This document shows positions 8,122 to 14,239 of a DNA stretch of 16,493 nt, in pieces (the stretch's first letter is position 1; the number at the start of each line of letters is the position of its first letter). The DNA is taken from assembly GCF_937958535.1 (NCBI RefSeq), contig NZ_CALGNQ010000204.1, forward strand, positions 1 to 16,493. The letters run 5' to 3'. The notes under the pieces were generated by a model that saw nothing but the letters and a program-made list of their open reading frames with translations, was not told where the DNA came from and did no database searches. This DNA is from an uncultured Georgenia sp. GTDB taxonomy: Bacteria > Actinomycetota > Actinomycetes > Actinomycetales > Actinomycetaceae. The position numbers were made by a program, and so were the translations under genes.

Positions 8122-8615
8122 CCCTGGGCATGATCTGGGCCCAGGCCCACGGCCGGGTCATCGGCCGCGACAACGACCTGCCCTGGCACCTGCCCGAGGA
8201 CCTGCGCCACTTCCGCCGGACGACGGCCGGCCACGCCGTCGTCATGGGTCGGTTGCAGTGGGAGTCGCTGCCCGAGCACCTGCGCCCCCTGCCCGGACGG
8301 CGCAACATCGTCCTGTCGCGCAACCCCGAGTTCCGCGCCCCCGGTGCCGAGGTGGTGGACAACCTCCCCGCGGCACTCGCGCTCGTGGCCGGGCAGGACG
8401 CGTGGATCTGCGGCGGTGCGCAGGTGTACGAGGAGGCCCTCCCGCACGCCGACCTCCTCGTCGTGACCGAGATCGACCACGCGGTCGAGGGCGACCGCTA
8501 CGCCCCGGTGATCGGACCGGAGTGGCGCGTCGTAGCGCAGGACCCGCAGGACGGCGGCTGGCACGTCGCCGCGAACGGGATGCGGTTCCGCATCCTCACC
8601 TACCGGCGCGCCTGA
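8118..8615 (+). CDS. folA: Dihydrofolate reductase FolA
   Basis: A 165-residue dihydrofolate reductase that reduces dihydrofolate to tetrahydrofolate with NADPH, completing the thymidylate cycle with ThyA. Seen: 'MIWAQAHGRVIGRDNDLPWH' at the N-terminus, the catalytic acid D28 in 'LPEDLRHF', 'VVMGR' (41-45), 'WICGGAQVYEEALP' for NADPH binding, and the C-terminal strand 'GMRFRILTYRRA'. In the cofactor-binding stretch the usual 'GR-x-T-W-x-S' reads 'GRLQWESL': Gln47 stands where Thr (E. coli T46) is nearly always found. The start is set by the ATGA overlap with thyA. Its stop codon lies inside a hairpin shared with the convergent ABC permease gene. Confidence 0.96.
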   Translation: MTLGMIWAQAHGRVIGRDNDLPWHLPEDLRHFRRTTAGHAVVMGRLQWESLPEHLRPLPGRRNIVLSRNPEFRAPGAEVVDNLPAALALVAGQDAWICGGAQVYEEALPHADLLVVTEIDHAVEGDRYAPVIGPEWRVVAQDPQDGGWHVAANGMRFRILTYRRA

Positions 8616-8634
8616 GCCGGTGCCTCAGACGCGC
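8606..8634. terminator. Bidirectional hairpin between folA and the ABC permease gene
   Basis: GCGCGCCTGAG (8606-8616) pairs with CTCAGACGCGC (8624-8634): an 11-bp stem with one mismatch and a 7-nt loop. Both stop codons, folA TGA at 8613-8615 and the permease TGA (read as TCA at 8625-8627), lie in the stem. The symmetric form suits termination from both sides. Confidence 0.65.
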
Positions 8635-9479
8635 TGCAGCTGCTTCTCCCGGGCGGCCGCGACGACCGAGCCGGACTCGCGGCGCGCCATCCGGCGCAGC
8701 AGCACGGGCGCGAGCAGCAGCCCCACCACCGCCCACACGCCGAGCGCGGTGAAGGTCTCCAGCGTGCGCCAGCCCTGCCCCACCTCGATGGCGACGACGG
8801 CGTCGGGCAGCAGCGCCTGCCGCAGTCCCAGGCCCATCCAGTACATCGGGGTGAGCTGGCCGACGACCTGTGCCCACCCGGGCAGCGCCGTGACGGGCAC
8901 GAACACCCCGGAGACGAAGACGAGACCGGCCATGACGAGCATCCCCCAGCCGCCCACACCGCGCGGGTTGCGGAAGACCGAGCCGACGACGAAGCCGATC
9001 GGCAGGCAGGCGACGAGGCCGAGCACGAGGACGGCGACGAGCAGGGCGACGTCGCCGGGCCCCACGGCCGCCCACAGCCCTGGGACGACCAGTGAGGCGG
9101 GCACCGACAGCAGGACGACGTTGAACGCGACCTCCAGGCTGGTCCGCACGGTCTGGCCGGTGACGTAGCCGCGCATCCCGTGCGGGACGGACTTGGCCCG
9201 CAGCAGCGTGCCGTCCTCCCGCTCGGTCGCCACCGCCGTCGCCAGCCCGTAGGAGGCGGAGAACATCGTGGTGAAGGCCAGCACGCCGGGGAAGACGAGC
9301 AGCGCGAGGACCACCCCCGTGCCCTCGACCTCGTTGCGGCGGTTGAGCCACATGACGAGGAGGAAGATGCCGGTACCGACGACGTAGTAGGTGAGGTCCT
9401 CCGGGGCCCGGATCGAGTTGCGGAACTCGACCCAGCCCCGACGCATCCCCACCCGCACCGCGTTGGTCGTGGCGTTCAT
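8625..9479 (-). CDS. ABC-2 type transporter permease
   Basis: A 284-residue integral membrane protein with about six membrane segments, including 'YYVVGTGIFLLVMWL', 'VVLALLVFPGVLAFTTMF', 'VALLVAVLVLGLVACLPIGF', 'MLVMAGLVFVSGVFVPV' and 'ALGVWAVVGLLLAPVLL'. The 'TEREDGTLLRAKSVPHGMRG' stretch after the second segment and the late 'LTPMYWMGLGLRQ' are typical of ABC-2 drug/lipid exporter permeases of the DrrB/NodJ kind. Its ATG overlaps the stop of the ATPase gene by ATGA, so the pair is translated together and forms one exporter. The substrate cannot be read from the sequence and no regulator lies beside it. Confidence 0.93.
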   Translation of the reverse strand: MNATTNAVRVGMRRGWVEFRNSIRAPEDLTYYVVGTGIFLLVMWLNRRNEVEGTGVVLALLVFPGVLAFTTMFSASYGLATAVATEREDGTLLRAKSVPHGMRGYVTGQTVRTSLEVAFNVVLLSVPASLVVPGLWAAVGPGDVALLVAVLVLGLVACLPIGFVVGSVFRNPRGVGGWGMLVMAGLVFVSGVFVPVTALPGWAQVVGQLTPMYWMGLGLRQALLPDAVVAIEVGQGWRTLETFTALGVWAVVGLLLAPVLLRRMARRESGSVVAAAREKQLQRV

Positions 9480-10405
9480 CGCGCGTCCTGGGCCGGGACC
9501 TGGTCCGCCCCGGCAGACCACCGGCTGTCGCTGCGCCTCACCATGGTGAGGTAGGTGTCCTCCAGGGTGGTGCGGACGACCTCGAGGTCGGTGACGTCGT
9601 CCCCGAGCCGGGCGAGGAGGTCGCGGACGAACGCCGTGCCGTCCTCCGTGGTCTCCACGTGGCGCCGCCCACCGGCCGTCCAGCGCACCTCGGTGCGGCC
9701 GGCCACCTGACGGGCGAGCTCCTCGGCGCTGCCGTCGGCGACGATGCGGCCCCGGTCGAGGATGAGGATCCGGTCGGCGAGCCGCTCGGCCTCGGCGAGG
9801 TCGTGGGTGGTGAGGAGGATCGTGGTGTCCTCCAGGTCGCTCAGCCCACGGACGAGGTCGTGGAAGTCGCGCCGCGCCACCGGGTCGAAACCCGCCGTCG
9901 GCTCGTCGAGGAAGAGCAGCCGGGGCCGGCCGACGAGCCCGATCGCGACGTCGAGCCGCCGGCGCTGCCCGCCGGAGAGCGTCTTCACCTGCTGGTCGGC
10001 CTGTGCGGCGAGCCCGACGCGGTCGAGCAGCTCGGCGGTGGGGTACGGGCGCTGCCGGTCGGCGGTGGCGTAGGGGCGGTAGTACGCGCCGAACTGGTCG
10101 ACGAGCTCGCGGACCGTCCACCGGCCGTGGTCACGCCAGGACTGCAGGACGACCCCGACGTCGGCGCGCCAGTCCTCGTCGCCACGGGCCGGGTCCTGGC
10201 CCAGCACCGCGACCCGGCCGCCGGAGGGCAGCCGGAAACCCTCGAGGATCTCGATGGTCGTCGTCTTGCCCGCACCGTTGGGACCGAGGAGGACGACGAC
10301 CTCACCGCGGTGCACCCGGAAGGTCACGCCGTCGAGCACGTCCTTCGCCCCGTAGCGCATGCGCAGGTCGGCCACGTCGATGACGACGTCGCTGCCGGTG
10401 TCCAT
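9476..10405 (-). CDS. ABC transporter ATP-binding protein (ABC-2 exporter)
   Basis: A 309-residue ATPase that powers the adjoining permease. Walker A 'GPNGAGKT' is at 41-48, Q-loop Q88, signature 'LSGGQRRR' at 143-150, Walker B 'LLFLDEPTAGFDP' at 163-175 and the switch histidine H201 in 'LLTTHD'. A C-terminal domain of about 80 residues follows and ends with 'LEDTYLTMVRR', a feature of DrrA/CcmA-like exporter ATPases. I chose the ATG at 10405 (MDTGSDVV) because the domain's first strand 'VIDVADLRMRYG' follows directly; a GGGGAG sequence lies upstream. Going further up to 10504 would add non-conserved sequence. Substrate is unknown. Confidence 0.95.
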   Translation of the reverse strand: MDTGSDVVIDVADLRMRYGAKDVLDGVTFRVHRGEVVVLLGPNGAGKTTTIEILEGFRLPSGGRVAVLGQDPARGDEDWRADVGVVLQSWRDHGRWTVRELVDQFGAYYRPYATADRQRPYPTAELLDRVGLAAQADQQVKTLSGGQRRRLDVAIGLVGRPRLLFLDEPTAGFDPVARRDFHDLVRGLSDLEDTTILLTTHDLAEAERLADRILILDRGRIVADGSAEELARQVAGRTEVRWTAGGRRHVETTEDGTAFVRDLLARLGDDVTDLEVVRTTLEDTYLTMVRRSDSRWSAGADQVPAQDAR

Positions 10406-10435
10406 CCTGCTGCTCCCCGTTCGTGGACGAGCGCC

Positions 10436-10441
10436 AAGATA
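10436..10441 (-). promoter_or_regulatory. Putative extended -10 for the ABC exporter operon
   Basis: On the minus strand TGCTATCTT contains TGn followed by TATCTT (4 of 6 to TATAAT), in a GC-rich setting. It would start transcription about 24 nt before the ATPase ATG. The -35 region is poor. Confidence 0.35.
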
Positions 10442-10500
10442 GCAGGAGCGCTCGCCCGACCTCGAGGGAGAGCTCGCCTCGCGGCAGGTCGAGCGGTGCG

Positions 10501-11144
10501 TCACGGGAACCGGCTGGTGACCGTGTTGCTCCAGAACCGGTCGGTGTGGTCCGTGGGGTCGGGACGCCCGTCGTCGGCGGAGAGCTGTGCACGGTCCCGG
10601 GCAGGCACGGGACCGGCAGGTCGACCTCGACCGTCCGGTCGGCGCGCGACCGCGCGGCCCAGGAGAAGTCGACTACGCCGTCGGGGTCCACCCGCGCCGC
10701 CCGCACCGTCACGTCGGTGTCCGGGAGGAAGCCTTCGCCGGTCAGGTGGAAGACGGTCGACTCACCGGCACCCGTCGCCGTGATCCGGATCGCGGGGCGC
10801 AGCGCGCCGAGGGGCGGCGGTGGTGGCGGCGGGGACGCGGGCGGCACGAGGATCGTCATCTCGACGAACGTCCCGTTCCGCGTCTGCCACATCGTGCCCT
10901 CGTGCCCGACCACCCAGACCGTCCCCTGGTGGATGGCGACGTCGTGCAGCGGCTCGGTCCCGGCCCGGGACCGCGAGCCGTGACCACTGCGCCGTGGCGC
11001 CGCGGCGCTGCGGCGTGCCGCGGTCGGTCACCGCCCACACCCGCGTCGTCGAGGGCGACCGCCGCCGGGCCATCCCGCAACAGAGTTGTACTCCTCCCCG
11101 GCCGTGGCGTCGCCCGGAGGGTGGCCGCCGACGGGTAGGCCACC
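10501..11144 (-). pseudogene. Decayed gene: beta-propeller-like repeats plus C-terminal TIG-like domain
   Basis: No intact frame spans this 644-nt stretch, yet protein-like sequence continues across it through three frames. Reading downward: 'LLRDGPAAVALDDAG' (frame of 11143), then 'VWAVTDRGTPQRR' and 'QWSRLAVPG' (second frame), then 'EPLHDVAIHQGTVWVVGHEG' and 'TMWQTRNGTFVEMTIL', a Pro-rich linker, 'ESTVFHLTGEGFLPDTDVTV' and 'VEVDLPVPCLPGT' (third frame), then 'LSADDGRPDPTDHTDRFW' and a TGA at 10501-10503 (fourth segment). The two 'VAxxxGxVWxVxxxGT' units look like propeller/tectonin repeats, and the later part resembles an IPT/TIG-like domain. At least three single-base shifts are needed (two insertions and one deletion, net). 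The 5' part is missing, and the remnant abuts the hydrolase gene. The 203-residue frame at 10302-10913 is only its middle part running on into the exporter gene. Confidence 0.7.
11120..11144 (-). terminator. Hairpin terminator after the alpha/beta hydrolase
   Basis: GGTGGCC and GGCCACC (11120-11126 with 11138-11144) form a perfect 7-bp stem with an 11-nt loop, starting directly after the hydrolase stop codon. No T-tract. Confidence 0.5.
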
Positions 11145-11960
11145 TCAGCGTTCGCCCTCGACCGCCCGTCGGACGACGGCCTCGGCCACCGCCTCCGAGG
11201 CCAGCTCGGGCAGCCAGTGCCCGGCGTCGAGGGGGACGAAGCGGTAGTCGGCGGTGACGTGGCGCTCCGTGCGCCGAGCCGCGGCCGCGCCGAGGAACGG
11301 GTCGCGCCGCCCCCACACGTAGGTCGTCGGGACGGGGACCGGACGGGGGCGCAGCCGGGTGAGCGGCACGGCGCGGTACCAGCCGAGGGCGGCCCGGGCG
11401 GCTCCGGGCTCGCGCAGGCGCCGCTGGTAGTGGCGTGCGGTGTCCGGCGGGAGACCGCTGGCGGTCAGCGCCGCCTCCAGCCGGTGGCGCAGGAGCAGCT
11501 CGGGCAGCCCGGGGAGCTGGAAGAGGCCCATGTAGGCGGAGCGCAGCAGCTGGGCCGAGCGCAGCGTCGCGGCGGTGAGCGCGGCCGGGTGCGGAGTGGA
11601 CAGGACGGTGAGCGAGACGACCCGGTCCGGGTGGGTCCAGGCCAGCGCCCAGGCGACGCCGCCGCCCCAGTCGTGCCCGACGACGTGCGCCCGCGCCACG
11701 CCGGCGGCGTCGAGCACCGCCAGGGCGTCGGCGACGAGGTGCTCGAGCCGGTAGGCACGCCGCGGCCGCGGGCGGGCACCCGGGGAGTAGCCGCGCTGGT
11801 CCGGCGCCAGGGTGCGCAGCCCGGCCGCGTGCAGCCGCGGCGTCACCTGCCGCCAGCTCGTGCGGTCCTGCGGGAAGCCGTGGAGGAGCAGCACGGCCGG
11901 CCCGCTCCCGTCGTCGTCGACGTCGAGGACGAGCCGGCCCCGTCGTACCTGTCTCCGCAT
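11145..11960 (-). CDS. Alpha/beta hydrolase (epoxide hydrolase / dehalogenase-like)
   Basis: A 271-residue alpha/beta hydrolase. The oxyanion-hole motif is 'LLLHGFPQDRTSW' (HGFP at 27-30), the nucleophile is an aspartate, D97 in 'VVGHDWGGGVAW', the acid is probably D220 in 'WGRRDPFLG', and the base H248 in 'DAGHWLPE'. An Asp nucleophile in GHDWGG points to the epoxide hydrolase / haloalkane dehalogenase group rather than a serine esterase. The exact substrate is not predictable. The cap region (about 125-185) carries the Leu-rich 'LFQLPGLPELLLRHRLE' typical of this group. The start at 11960 is supported by a TACGGT hexamer 6 nt upstream, consistent with a leaderless mRNA. It is transcribed away from the DUF4129 operon across a 92-nt gap. 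Confidence 0.93.
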   Translation of the reverse strand: MRRQVRRGRLVLDVDDDGSGPAVLLLHGFPQDRTSWRQVTPRLHAAGLRTLAPDQRGYSPGARPRPRRAYRLEHLVADALAVLDAAGVARAHVVGHDWGGGVAWALAWTHPDRVVSLTVLSTPHPAALTAATLRSAQLLRSAYMGLFQLPGLPELLLRHRLEAALTASGLPPDTARHYQRRLREPGAARAALGWYRAVPLTRLRPRPVPVPTTYVWGRRDPFLGAAAARRTERHVTADYRFVPLDAGHWLPELASEAVAEAVVRRAVEGER

Positions 11961-11966
11961 GGCCGC

Positions 11967-11972
11967 ACCGTA
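11967..11972 (-). promoter_or_regulatory. Leaderless -10 element of the hydrolase gene
   Basis: On the minus strand TACGGT (TANNNT) is followed by exactly 6 nt (GCGGCC) and then the ATG. No Shine-Dalgarno is present. Confidence 0.55.
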
Positions 11973-12040
11973 CGGCCAGGGCGGCGCCGGTGGTGCGTCA
12001 GGACTGCCTCCGGCGCCGTCGAGGCGCGGCAGCGCGCCGT

Positions 12041-12046
12041 TAGGGT
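12041..12046 (+). promoter_or_regulatory. Leaderless -10 element of the DUF4129 operon
   Basis: TAGGGT is followed by exactly 6 nt (GGGGCC) and the ATG at 12053. TCGAGG at 12019-12024 could be a weak -35 with a 16-nt spacer. It should drive the whole five-gene module, as the downstream genes overlap without gaps. Confidence 0.6.
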
Positions 12047-12052
12047 GGGGCC

Positions 12053-12787
12053 ATGGACACCGGGAGCGTCGCCGCTCGGGGCCTCGGCGACGCGCGCCCG
12101 GCAGCCAGGCCGGTGCTCCCCGCCGCCGCGGCGGTCGCCGCGCTCGGCGTCGTCGTCGGGGCCGCGCTCACCGGCCCGTGGGAAGCGGCGCCGCACGACC
12201 CGGTGGACCTGCCCGCCCCGCGTCCGCAGGCGACGCTCGCCACCGAGACGTCCACCGAGGCCACTGCCCCGCCCGAGCTCACCGCCGGTGAGGGGGTCGT
12301 GCCGGTGATGTTCTTCGTCGCCCTCGCCGTCGTGCTCGTCGTGCTGCTCGCGCTGCGGGCGTTCCTCAACCGGGCGACGTTCGCCCGCGGAACCACGGCG
12401 GGTGAGGTGGAGCCGGCGACGGGCGCACTCGGGGAGACGGCGGGGCTGCAGGGCGAGCCCGACCTGCCCGCCCTGCGTCGTGGCGTTGCCGCCGCCCGGG
12501 CGGTCGTCGACGAGTACGCCGACCCGGCCGACGCCGTGACCGCGGCCTGGCTGGAGCTGGAGCGGGCCGCCGCGAGCTCCGGGGTGGAGCGCCGTCCCTC
12601 CGCCACCCCCACCGAGTTCACCACCACCGTGCTCGACGCCACCCACGCCGACCCCACCGCCACCCGGACGCTGCTCGGGCTCTACCACCGGGCCCGGTTC
12701 GCGCCGCACGCCGTCATCGGGGCGGGCGACGTCGCGGCGGCGCGGCGCAGCCTGGAACGGATCGCCGCGTCCTGGGAGGGGCGATGA
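12053..12787 (+). CDS. DUF4129 domain membrane protein (locus 2, gene 1)
   Basis: A 244-residue protein with two membrane segments (about 21-41 and 82-104) separated by a 40-residue Pro/Thr/Glu-rich outside loop, and a cytoplasmic C-terminal half that matches the DUF4129 pattern: helical 'AAWLELERAAASSGV', then 'RRPSATPTEFTTTVLDAT' and 'TLLGLYHRARFAPHAV'. The same type of domain forms the tail of the transglutaminase in locus 1 ('TPRGMREFYRRAI', 'ATDRVESARYAP'), but here no catalytic domain is attached. Function is unknown; the domain is often linked to transglutaminase-like proteins and MoxR/DUF58 pairs. It has its own leaderless promoter and overlaps the next gene by ATGA. Confidence 0.88.
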   Translation: MDTGSVAARGLGDARPAARPVLPAAAAVAALGVVVGAALTGPWEAAPHDPVDLPAPRPQATLATETSTEATAPPELTAGEGVVPVMFFVALAVVLVVLLALRAFLNRATFARGTTAGEVEPATGALGETAGLQGEPDLPALRRGVAAARAVVDEYADPADAVTAAWLELERAAASSGVERRPSATPTEFTTTVLDATHADPTATRTLLGLYHRARFAPHAVIGAGDVAAARRSLERIAASWEGR

Positions 12788-13251
12788 CCTGGCCGCGCCT
12801 CGTGGCGACCGCCGCGTGCTGCGCCGTGGTCGGCATGCTCCTGTCCGCGCTGCGCTTCGCCCCCGCCCACGTCGCGCTCGCCGTGGTCGCCGCCGCCGTG
12901 CTCAGCACCCTCGTCGGGCGCCGTGAGCTGGGGGCCGAGCTGGCCTGGCCCGCGCTGGCCGAGGAGGAGCGCGGCGGCCAGCGGCACGAGCTGGCGCAGA
13001 TCTCCTGGTCCCTCACCGGACGCGAGGGCCGGGTCGCCGAGTACGGGCTCCACCAGCTGCGCACCGTGGCCGCGGGCCGGCTGCGGCTCGCCGGCGTCGA
13101 CCCGGACGACGACGCCGCGGTGAGGGCCGCGCTCGGCGAGCGGGCCTGGCGCACCCTGCGCGCCACCGCGAGCGCCCCACCGACCCTGCGGGCGCTGGAC
13201 GCCTGCCTCACCTCCCTGGAGACCCTCGAAGGAGCACCCCGTGAGCCCTGA
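12784..13251 (+). CDS. Small two-TM membrane protein of unknown function (locus 2, gene 2)
   Basis: A 155-residue protein not recognised as a named family. Two hydrophobic segments at about 5-25 ('LVATAACCAVVGMLLSAL') and 28-46 ('HVALAVVAAAVLSTLVG') form a hairpin anchor with a very short turn. The rest is a soluble, helix-rich region of about 105 residues, with 'QISWSLTGREGRVAEYGLHQ' and 'LRTVAAGRLRLAGVDPDDD'. It starts in an ATGA overlap with the DUF4129 gene and ends 11 nt inside the MoxR gene, so it belongs to the operon. Its place before MoxR suggests a structural or adaptor part of the same complex, which is inference. Confidence 0.85.
   Translation: MTWPRLVATAACCAVVGMLLSALRFAPAHVALAVVAAAVLSTLVGRRELGAELAWPALAEEERGGQRHELAQISWSLTGREGRVAEYGLHQLRTVAAGRLRLAGVDPDDDAAVRAALGERAWRTLRATASAPPTLRALDACLTSLETLEGAPREP
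13228..13234 (+). promoter_or_regulatory. Ribosome binding site deciding the MoxR (locus 2) start
   Basis: GAAGGAG lies 6 nt before the GTG at 13241, inside the 3' end of the preceding gene. It supports this GTG, which overlaps the upstream gene by 11 nt. Confidence 0.8.
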
Positions 13252-14239
13252 CCCCACCGTCGCGCCGTTGCCCGTCCCCCAGGTCGCCCGCCTGGGCGAT
13301 GCTGTGCTCGCCGAGGTGGGGACCGTCGTCGTCGGGATGACGCAGCCGCTGCGCCTGGCACTGGCGGCGATCCTCGCCGGGGGCCACGTGCTCTTCGAGG
13401 ACGTCCCGGGCCTGGGCAAGACCCTGGCCGCCCGCAGCCTCGCCACCGCGCTCGGGCTGGACTTCCGGCGGCTGCAGTGCACCCCGGACCTGCTGCCCGC
13501 CGACATCACCGGGTCCTCGGTGTACGACCCGGTGACCGGGACATTCACCTTCCGCCCGGGCCCCGTCTTCACCGGGCTCTTCCTCGCCGACGAGATCAAC
13601 CGCACGGCCCCCAAGACGCAGTCGGCGCTGCTCGAGGCGATGGCCGAGCGCCAGGTCTCGGTCGAGGGCACGAGCCACCCGCTCCCCCACCCGTTCCACG
13701 TCATGGCCACGTCCAACCCGGTCGAGTACGAGGGCACCTACCCGCTGCCGGAGGCCCAGCTCGACCGTTTCATGGTGCGGCTGGCGGTCGGCTACCCGCA
13801 CGAGGCGGCCGAGGCCGAGATCCTCACCCGGCGGATCGGCCGCCGTCGGGAGCGGGCGGACGTCGACCAGGTCGTCACGGCTGAGCAGCTGCTCGCGATG
13901 CAGGCCGGGGTGGAGTCCGTCGACGTCGACCCCGACATCGTGGCCTACTGCGTCGCCCTGGCGGCGGCCACCCGCGAGCAGGCTGCCGTCGAGGTCGGCG
14001 CCTCGCCCCGCGGCTCGCAGGCGCTGCTGCTCGTGGGCCGGGCGCTGGCGGTGCTGGCCGGCCGCGACTACGTCACCCCGGAGGACGTCAAGGCGGTGGC
14101 GGTACCGGCGCTGGCCCATCGGCTCACGCTCACCGCAGCGGCCTGGGCCGGCGGCACCCAACCCGAGCGGATCGTGACCGGGCTGCTCGACACCGTCCCC
14201 GGCCCGGCCAGTGTCCGCCGGCCCAGCCCCGCCCGATGA
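13241..14239 (+). CDS. MoxR-family AAA+ ATPase (locus 2, gene 3)
   Basis: A 332-residue MoxR ATPase, paralogous to the one at 645-1598. Walker A 'EDVPGLGKT' is at 53-61, then 'QCTPDLLPADITG' (79-91), Walker B 'LFLADEINR' (about 113-121), 'MATSNPVEYEGTYPLPEAQ' and 'DRFMVRL', and the lid motif 'GASPRGSQALLL'. Compared with the locus 1 copy it has a slightly longer N-terminus and differs in the sensor region ('TSNPVEY' against 'TQNPIEM'). The pair therefore probably diverged to serve different partners rather than arising from a very recent duplication. It overlaps the DUF58 gene by ATGA. Likely role: chaperone-like ATPase for the membrane proteins around it. Confidence 0.95.
   Translation: MSPDPTVAPLPVPQVARLGDAVLAEVGTVVVGMTQPLRLALAAILAGGHVLFEDVPGLGKTLAARSLATALGLDFRRLQCTPDLLPADITGSSVYDPVTGTFTFRPGPVFTGLFLADEINRTAPKTQSALLEAMAERQVSVEGTSHPLPHPFHVMATSNPVEYEGTYPLPEAQLDRFMVRLAVGYPHEAAEAEILTRRIGRRRERADVDQVVTAEQLLAMQAGVESVDVDPDIVAYCVALAAATREQAAVEVGASPRGSQALLLVGRALAVLAGRDYVTPEDVKAVAVPALAHRLTLTAAAWAGGTQPERIVTGLLDTVPGPASVRRPSPAR

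Noticed and set aside
9659..10783. 374-residue plus-strand frame opposite the exporter ATPase
   Set aside because: Antisense to a gene with complete ABC motifs; composition typical of a shadow frame.
10800..10840. GGCGGTGGTGGCGGCGG run as a structural DNA element
   Set aside because: On the minus strand it codes the Pro-rich linker of the decayed gene, which explains it.
10302..10913. 203-residue minus-strand open frame as an intact gene
   Set aside because: Its real protein-like part is only the middle of a frameshifted gene; the tail leaves the conserved frame near 10585 and then runs out of frame into the start of the exporter ATPase gene. The likely original reading begins further upstream.
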